A DNA stretch of 64,000 nucleotides from NCBI GenBank assembly GCA_002082245.2, contig NBTC02000002.1:2170001-2234000 (forward strand). Direction: 5' to 3'. The notes beneath the pieces are model-generated. The model searched no databases. It saw only the letters and a program-made list of their open reading frames with translations, and had not been told where the DNA came from. Made by a program: the position numbers and the translations under genes. The DNA is from Yersinia enterocolitica. Lineage in GTDB: Bacteria > Pseudomonadota > Gammaproteobacteria > Enterobacterales > Enterobacteriaceae. Positions 20,020-27,900 of this stretch are shown here, piece by piece (the stretch's first letter is position 1; the number at the start of each line of letters is the position of its first letter).

Positions 20020-20790
20020 TCAGTCACGCTTTGCTACAATCATCATAATATCACTGGTAAATGAACCATCAGTTTGGATCTCATAATGCTTGATTACACC
20101 ATCAGATGCTGATTTTTGTAACTCACGGATCGCGATAGCAAAATGCTGTGGAGTACGCATTCTGGCAATCCAACTACTGAACTCCAAATAGAGTCTATCG
20201 GAGGTGACTTCATTTATCACTAACCCGGCATCGGTCACTAGTGCCAGCCATTCGCCGGGAGAGTAATTTCGCACATGTGAGGTATCACGTAACACCTCCA
20301 CGGTCTGTAAATAAATATCCAGCACCGGATGACCGGGGGAAACTACATCCATAAAGATTATCTTTCCGCCGGGGCGTAATACACGTTTAACTTCTCGTAA
20401 CGCTTGGCCGACATCATGCCAATGATGGGCAGAATAACGGCTGATAACAATATCAAAACTCTGATCATTAAACGGCAATGACTCTGCTAATCCTTGCTGT
20501 ACTTCAATATTAGTCAGTTCTTTATCTGTTGCCGCCTGACTGACCACTTGCAACATTTGCGCTGAAAGATCATAAGAAACTACAGATTTCACCACTGCCG
20601 CAGCGGTAAAACTGGCATGTCCGGCACCACATCCAAGGTCAAGTAAACGGGCATCGCCATCAGATTGCAATAGTGTAGCCAGATGCTGTAAATCTTTACC
20701 TTGAGCGTGAACCGCACTGGTCAGATAAGCATTGGCTTGATCGCCAAATTGCCGCTCAACGGCATCTTTATGGCTATTCTGCATGGTCAT
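20020..20790 (-). CDS. SAM-dependent methyltransferase, YafE-like
   Basis: Class I methyltransferase of 256 residues. Motif I is LLDLGCGAGHASF (about 47-59), followed by SYDLSAQML, then SFDIVISRYSAHHWHDV and VLRPGGKIIFMDVVSPGHPV. Sequence similarity to E. coli YafE is high across the core (SRYSAHHWHDVG, TSHVRNYSPGEWL). It is longer than annotated E. coli YafE (207), which starts inside motif I, suggesting the E. coli copy is short or misannotated. The ATG at 20790 has GGGGA eight bases upstream. The substrate is unknown; the fold resembles UbiE-type small-molecule methyltransferases. Confidence 0.85.
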   Translation of the reverse strand: MTMQNSHKDAVERQFGDQANAYLTSAVHAQGKDLQHLATLLQSDGDARLLDLGCGAGHASFTAAAVVKSVVSYDLSAQMLQVVSQAATDKELTNIEVQQGLAESLPFNDQSFDIVISRYSAHHWHDVGQALREVKRVLRPGGKIIFMDVVSPGHPVLDIYLQTVEVLRDTSHVRNYSPGEWLALVTDAGLVINEVTSDRLYLEFSSWIARMRTPQHFAIAIRELQKSASDGVIKHYEIQTDGSFTSDIMMIVAKRD

Positions 20791-20883
20791 TACATCCCCT
20801 TTTATGGTTTAACCTTCTGATTTAATTTATGTATCCTATTTCCTACAAAACGTTACTATGTTTATCTCAAACTAAATCTACTA

Positions 20884-20997
20884 TATACACAAAGCTATTG
20901 GAGTTGTAGGCAGACCGCAAGTAAACGCATCTCCATAAGCTTATTCAGGGGTGAGAGCGCCGCTAACCCCCTTAGCACTTCAAATACCAAGGGAATA
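20884..20997. repeat. Degenerate ERIC element upstream of the GNAT gene
   Basis: It aligns end to end with the ERIC at 39301: left arm TATACACAAAGCTATTGGAG, core with ATAAGCTTA and GGTGAGAGCGCCGCTAAC, right arm ACTTCAAATACCAAGGGAAT. The terminal repeats are diverged and the central arm has deletions. The right end holds the ribosome-binding site of the following gene. Confidence 0.7.
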
Positions 20998-20999
20998 TT

Positions 21000-21488
21000 A
21001 TGGTCACACTCAGAGCAATGCATACCGAAGAGCTAAACGACTATCGGAATCTCTTTATTAGTGAGTATGCGCAAGATTTATCATCCAATAGTGGTTATAG
21101 CATCGAGCAAGCATTGGATCATGCAACGCAAATTTTTGATGGTTACTTACCAGAGGGTGTTAATACTCCCGGTGACCGTCTGTATTGCATCGAAAATAAG
21201 GATGGCGAGAGCGATAATAATGCACTGGTGGGCTATTTATGGTACGGCCAGGCTAACAATGATAGCGCAGCTTTTATTAAAGATTTCTATGTTCTGCCGC
21301 AACATCAGCGTAAAGGCTATGGTTCTGCGTGTTTACAGGAATTAGAAAATATACTGGTCGCTCAGGGCATATTTGAGATAAAACTGCGGGTCGCTGCGGA
21401 TAATCCACAAGCGAAAAGATTGTATGAGCAAATGGCATTTGTAGTAACAGGATTTAATATGTCCAAATCACTGGCAAGAAAACCATAG
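21000..21488 (+). CDS. GNAT-family N-acetyltransferase
   Basis: A 162-residue GNAT protein transferring acetyl from acetyl-CoA to an unknown amine. The acetyl-CoA site is visible as FYVLPQHQRKGYGSACLQEL (motif A, Q-x-x-G-x-G) near residues 98-117, followed by motif B LRVAADNPQAKRLYEQMAFVV. The ATG at 21000 is preceded by AAGGGAA, which belongs to a degenerate ERIC element. It is the only plus-strand gene between 17 and 32 kb, flanked by minus-strand genes, so it is monocistronic. Toxin-like GNATs pair with an antitoxin, and none is present. Confidence 0.85.
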   Translation: MVTLRAMHTEELNDYRNLFISEYAQDLSSNSGYSIEQALDHATQIFDGYLPEGVNTPGDRLYCIENKDGESDNNALVGYLWYGQANNDSAAFIKDFYVLPQHQRKGYGSACLQELENILVAQGIFEIKLRVAADNPQAKRLYEQMAFVVTGFNMSKSLARKP

Positions 21489-21603
21489 GGATAAACAGGC
21501 GACTACAAGGCGAAAGAAAATAAGCAGATAGCGCTTGCATCACTGCAAACGAAAAATAAAAGCCGGAACATCGGACTAACGGTTCATCAGATGGTGGCCT
21601 GCG

Positions 21604-21858
21604 TTAAACTGCTTTATCGTCGCCCATCTGTTGCAGTTGGTTTTTGTAAGATTTCACTTTTTGGCGTTTCTTCATCCAAATGGAAAACGATACAACAAAA
21701 ATCCCGCCCGCCAGTGTTAACACACCTAACTCATGCTGATAAAACAGCATTATAATGAAATAGATGGCAGAAATGATTGCCACCCATTTAGCCGAATGAC
21801 CAATAGAGCTTTTCTCATCAGTCAGACGGCGGATACTCTCTTCTTCGCTAATTCCCAT
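21604..21858 (-). CDS. Small two-span membrane protein of unknown function
   Basis: An 84-residue protein. The ATG at 21858 is chosen because AAGGAGG lies seven bases upstream; the frame also opens at a TTG at 21879 that would include this site. An acidic/basic N-terminal tail (MGISEEESIRRLTDEKS) is followed by two membrane helices (AKWVAIISAIYFIIMLFY and LGVLTLAGGIFVVSFSIWM) and a basic C-terminal tail. By positive-inside rule both ends face the cytoplasm. It lies just after the glucan synthase gene on the same strand, 128 bp away; a functional link is only suggested by position. Confidence 0.75.
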   Translation of the reverse strand: MGISEEESIRRLTDEKSSIGHSAKWVAIISAIYFIIMLFYQHELGVLTLAGGIFVVSFSIWMKKRQKVKSYKNQLQQMGDDKAV

Positions 21859-21985
21859 GCGCAACCTCCTTAGTGACAAGTGTATAATATTGGGGCAGTT
21901 GCATGATAATTCAACATATTTTTCAGTTTTTATTTTGTTCAGTCAAGATAGTGCTAATTGACTACCCCGACTGAATCGATATTGG

Positions 21986-24900
21986 TTATAAAATAATAAT
22001 CAGTTCGTATTCGCCACCATCCAGAGCAACTCGTACCCCGTCGGATTGATAAGCGAGTGCCAAACCATTCAATGTCGCCGAACTAATCCCCTGACAGCGC
22101 TGGGCCGGACTTTCAACACGAATAACATAGCGCGTGTTAGCCAGATTAACCGTCGCCTCAAATCCCGGCCAACTGGCGGGTATGCAAGGATTAATCACCA
22201 GTTCCCCGCCTTCACGCCGGATCCCCAGAATACCTTCCATACCCGCGCGCTGCATCCAGCCCGCAGAACCGGTATACCACGTCCAGCCACCGCGCCCAAC
22301 ATGAGGTGCGACTGAATAGACATCGGCTGCGACCACATAGGGTTCGACTTTGTAACGCGCAATCCCCGCAGGGGTATTGCCATGATTTATCGGATTGAGC
22401 AATGCAAACAGGTTGCGGGCCTTATCCCCCTCACCTAATTCAGCAAAGGCTAAAATCACCCACATGGCAGCATGGCTATATTGCCCCCCGTTTTCCCGTA
22501 AACCAGGCGGATAGCCTTTGATATAACCAGGATCATCTGGCGTTTTGTCAAAAGGCGGAGTGAATAGCAGTGCCATCCCATCATCGGGACGAATAAGATG
22601 TTGTTCCAGTGAAGCCATTGCTTGTACGGCTCGTAGTGGGTCGGCGGCCCCCGATAGCACCGCCCACGACTGGGCAATAGAGTCAATACGGCACTCGTTG
22701 CACGCTTTAGATCCCAGCCAACTGCCATTATCAAAGGTTGCACGGCGATACCAGTCGCCATCCCATGCTTCCCGCTCTAATGCCTCGATTAAACCACTGA
22801 GATGTTCCTGCCACTGCCTGGCCCGTCGAGGGTCACGCTCGCTCGCTAACGGAATGAGCATTTTCAGCGTTGCCACCAGCAACCAACCCAACCAAACACT
22901 CTCCCCTTTTCCCCCTTCACCGACTCGATTCATGCCATCATTCCAGTCACCGGTCCCCATCAGCGGTAAACCAAGCTCTCCGGTCAATTCAATGCATTGA
23001 TCCAACCCTTTGGCACAATGTTCAAACAGTGAGGCGCTTTCCTGTGCCACCAGTGGCTGGAAGAAAGCATCGTGTTCGCCTGGGTGCAATATCGGCCCTT
23101 CGAGGTACGGTACTGTTTCATCCAGCACACCGCTATCACCGCTTGCAAGAATATACGTGGCGGTGGCAAAAGAGAGCCAAACCCGGTCATCAGAGATGCG
23201 AGTTCGCACCCCCTGCCCGGAGTGAGGCAACCACCAGTGCTGTACATCACCTTCGATAAATTGTCGCCCGGCGGCGCGCAATAGGTGATGTCGCGTCGTA
23301 TCCGGTTGAACAAAGGTTAGCGCCATGCCGTCTTGTAATTGATCGCGGAAACCATAAGCGCCACTGGCCTGATAAAATGCCGACCTTGCCCAAACACGGC
23401 ATGCCAGCGTTTGATAAAGCAGCCAGCCGTTGAGCATGATATCCATCTGCCGATCCGGCGTTTTCACTTGGATAGCCTTCAGCAAGGTACGCCAGTAATC
23501 GGTGACGTCACTCAACACCGCATCCAGATTTGCCGTACGGTAACGGGTAATTAAAGCTTGTGCCTCACTCACTGAAGCACACTGGCCGATAAACCACACC
23601 ACCTCGACCTGTTCACCCACCGCCAGTTCAATCGTTTGTTGCAGCGCACTACAGGGATCAAACCCGGCACCGGTCGTACCGGAAAGCGGTATTATTGCCG
23701 ATAGGGCTAACGGTGCAGAGCTGTCTCGATAATGTCCGAGGAACTCGCTACGATCGGCGGTCCAGCTAGTTTGCTGTCCATTTAAGTCAGCGAAGGAAAC
23801 TCTGCCGGGGAAGGCGGTGCTCCAGGGATTTCGCGCCAACATGGCACCGGTTGGTTCATCCATTTCGGTAATAATAAATGGCCCGGTAGCCCCGCGAGAA
23901 GTCGCCAGTACCCATTCGGCATAGGCGGTCACCGAGATACGCCGTGGTTTATCCGACATATTGCGCAATGTCAGACGGGATATCTTGATAGGATCCGCCA
24001 GCGGCACAAATTGCAGCAGCGTCATGCCAATACCATTAGCCTGATGCTCAAACCGACTATAGCCATGACCGTGGCGAGCGATATAGGTGCCACCATCGCG
24101 GATCGGCTGTGCCGTAGGACTCCAGAGCAGCCCAGAGTCTTCATCGCGCAGATACAGGCATTCGCCAGACGAATCGATAACGGGATCATTGAGCCACGGC
24201 GTTATCTGGTTTTCTCGGCTATTTTCAGCCCAGGTATAGCCACTACCGGTAGCCGAAACCTGAAAACCGAAGGTCTGATTGGAAATCACATTCACCCAGG
24301 GCGCGGGGGTATTTTCCCCATCATTCAGGCAAGTTATATATTCCTGCCCTTGCAAGCCAAACCCTCCCAGACCATTAAAGAACTCCAGATTTTCAGGTAA
24401 GGGTAATAAGGTTGCCGTCGGCAAGTTAACCGGTTTGACCAGTGAGAAACTGACTTTCTTATCTGCTGTTAATAACTTTTTATCCTGTGCTAACAGGCGC
24501 TTATCTGATGTGAATAACTTTTTATCCGATGCGAACAGCTTTTTATCTGAAGGAACAATTTTCTTGTCCAGAGTGAATAACAGATGGTTGAGTTGATTAC
24601 CCAATGTGCCATAACGGGCTGATAACACCACCCGAGCAACCGAACGGAGTAGCGATCGAGTCTCTGCACTCATCAGATCAGCACGCAAGGCATAGGCCGA
24701 ACCTTGTCGTAGCTGATCACCCAAGTGTGGCCGTGACTGGCTACTGCGCACTGCGGTTTCTATAGCGATTTGCAAATCTTGTACATAAGAAGACGCCCGT
24801 TCATTGATGATAACCAGATCAACCGCCAAACGTTTCATGCGCCAGTATTCATGTGCGCGCAGTAATTGCCGCACCTGATCAATGTCTTCGATATCATCAA

Positions 24901-27900
24901 TACGCAGCAGAACTATCGGCAAATCACCCGATATGGATTGAGTCCATAATACTGATTGGACCCCTGCACCACGTATGATAGTTGTCGATGGCGAACGGAA
25001 GCGGGCATCGGCATACAAAATAGGCGCGGCCAGTTGCTGAAAATCTGCCGCCTCCTCAGCTTTAATCTCCAAATGGCGTAACTGCACCTGAGCCTGGGTC
25101 CAAGCCAATGTTTTAGCACGATCATACGCACTGCGGTCCCGGTGTTTATCCACCATATCCAGCAAAGCTTCTTTCGATGAAGCAATCAGTGTCCAGAAGG
25201 AAACCGTAACCGTCTTGCCCGCCGGTACCAGCAAGCTCTGGCGCAGTGAGAATATCGGATCCAGCACTGTACCCACGGTATTTGACAGTGCCACTCCCAC
25301 TTGCATGGCAGCCGAGCTAATAACCCGGTTACCGCGACCAATAAACTTGGCCCGATCCGATTCATATTGCAGCTCACTCATCGGCAGGCCATCAGCAACC
25401 AAGAAATGCGCCGCCCAGACTTGCGGTTCTTGTGCTGTTCTGGGCCGCCGCGTCGCAATTAATGCACCCAATTCCGCCAGATATTCAGTAACCACAAACA
25501 TTTTGGCGAATGCCGGATGCGCACTGTCTGCTGCGGCCGCAGTGAGTACCACTTCAGCATAAGAGGTCAGTTCAATCTCCCGCGCACGGCGACCCGTGTT
25601 AAGTAACGAGATCCGCCGTACTTCACCATCATCTTCACTGGAGATAAGCACATCCATGGTGCTGGTCAGCGTACCGTCGCGGCAGATAAATTCGGCATGA
25701 TCCTCACTGAAAATCACCTCACGATGGGAATTATCACTGGCGGCCAGTTGCGCCCCGGCAGACCAACTGCGGCCACTGCGCAAATCACGCAGGAAAATAA
25801 AGGAGCCGTAATCATCACAAGTAGTATCTTCCCGCCAGCGAGTGACCGCGACATCCAGCCATCGGCTGTAGCCAGCCCCCGCGCTGGTCAGCATCACAGC
25901 ATAACGGCCATTGGATAACAGGTGAGTCACGGGTGCTCCAATAACCGGTGAGGACAAGCGGCGAATGGTTGGTAATGCACTGTCTGCCACCGCTGAAAGC
26001 AACACCTCCTCGGTCCGAGGATAAGCAATCGCCACATTGCGAGGCATCCGCTCCTGCAACAGTAATTCGCAAGCCTGAATCATTGGCTCATGGTGAAAAC
26101 GGTTGCGCATCCGTCCTTGCTGTAAGGTATTGGCAATAGCAACAATGGTCATTCCCTGATGGTGCGCCATATAGTTGCGTACAATTACCACCTGCTGATG
26201 TTCCGGTAAGCGCGAGCGGGTGAAATCCAGTGCTTCATAGTAACCATAGCGGCCTAACGCACCCATCTCCGCCAGTTTTTCATAGTTTTGCAGCGCACCG
26301 TGTGGATCAATCATAGCTGCCAGCCCGGTAGCATAAGGCGCGATTACGGTATTTTCTGATAAACCACGTTTTAACCCCAACCCAGGGACACCAAAGTTAG
26401 AATATTGATAAGTAAACTCGATATCACGTGCACTGTACGCCGACTCAGAAATGCCCCACGGGATATTCAAGCTGCGGCCATAAACCTGCTGCCGTTCAAC
26501 CACCAGTTGATTCGTTTGTTCCAGCAAGCTGCCCGCCGGCGCGCGCATCACCAGTGAGGGCATCAGGTATTCGAACATCGAGCCAGACCATGAAATCAGC
26601 GCAGCCCCTTTACCAATCGGGGTCGCCGCTCGCCCCAGACGGAACCAATGACGGGTCGGTACATCGCCTTTGGCGATAGCAAATAGACTGGCAAGGCGAG
26701 CCTCTGAGGCCAGTAAGTCGTAGCAACTCGGATCAAGGCTGTTATCCACCAACGAATAACCGATGGATAATAATTTACGCTCGGGATCAAGCAGGAAAGC
26801 AAAATCCATCGCCAGCGCCATATGGCGGGATTCAGCAGCCAATTTCAACAACCGATCATTAACTTGCTCCTGCATCTCCTGCGTGAGTTGCTGGTCATAT
26901 TCATGTTCAGCGGCCGCCAAAATCAGTACTTCAATCCAATAACTCAAATCAATAAATGCATTATCATCAATAGAGCGTGCGACACCATGCACCATCGCTG
27001 AGGCTTTGACCAATAACGGTTTTAACGACAGCGGTAACATTTCAGTGTCACCGACTCCCTTTAAATCCATACGGATTTGTTCTAAAACTGCCCACAGCTT
27101 ACGTTTAAAATCAGCATCACCCGCGGGTAACGCGTTAAAGGATATCTCGGCCAACAACAGGTTATCCATCAACCCCTTAGCGCCGTTAGTCGCCAGCGGT
27201 TCTGCCGCCCACTCTTCACAGGTATTGGCCAGCACAATCAAATGCCCGGCCAGGTTGCCACTGTCGACCGAAGAAACATAAGCCGGTTCCAGCGCCCGTA
27301 GATCCTGCGTGCCATACCAGTTAAAGAAATGCCCGCGGAAACGCGCCAGTTTATGAAAGGTTTCAAAGGTTGCTTCCAGCCGCATCAAGGTGCGATAGGT
27401 ACCCGCCCAACCAAAATCGCGAGCAGCCACAGTCGAGAGTAAATACAATCCCATATTGGTCGGTGAAGTGCGGTGTGCCACCACAGGTTTTGGATCTTCC
27501 TGAAAGTTATCAGGCGGCAGCATGTTTTCATCAGGCGTAACAAAGGTTTCAAAGAAGCGCCAAGTGCGCCGGGCGGTCAGACGCAACTCGGGGATATCTT
27601 CCGCCGTTATCGGTTTATGTTGTGCTACCTGATGGGAGCGACTGACCCACAACGCGATGGCCGGAGCGAAAAACCATATAATGGCAAAGGGTAAAATCAG
27701 TGGCCAGGCCAAGGGCGAAACCATCAATGCAATGGCGGCCATCAGCAAACCTAATAGCGTTCCACCCGCCATATGGCGATAAAAACCGGCGACACCGGGG
27801 TGGGGTTTACCGGCAGATTGTGCGGCGGTGGTCCACTCCAGTAAATTACGATGGGTAATAAATAGGCGAATTAGCGTGCGGCCAATAGCATCAACCATCT

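Noticed and set aside
24450..24575. 21-bp repeats considered as a CRISPR-like array
   Set aside because: Units are contiguous without spacers, diverged, and in frame within ndvB.
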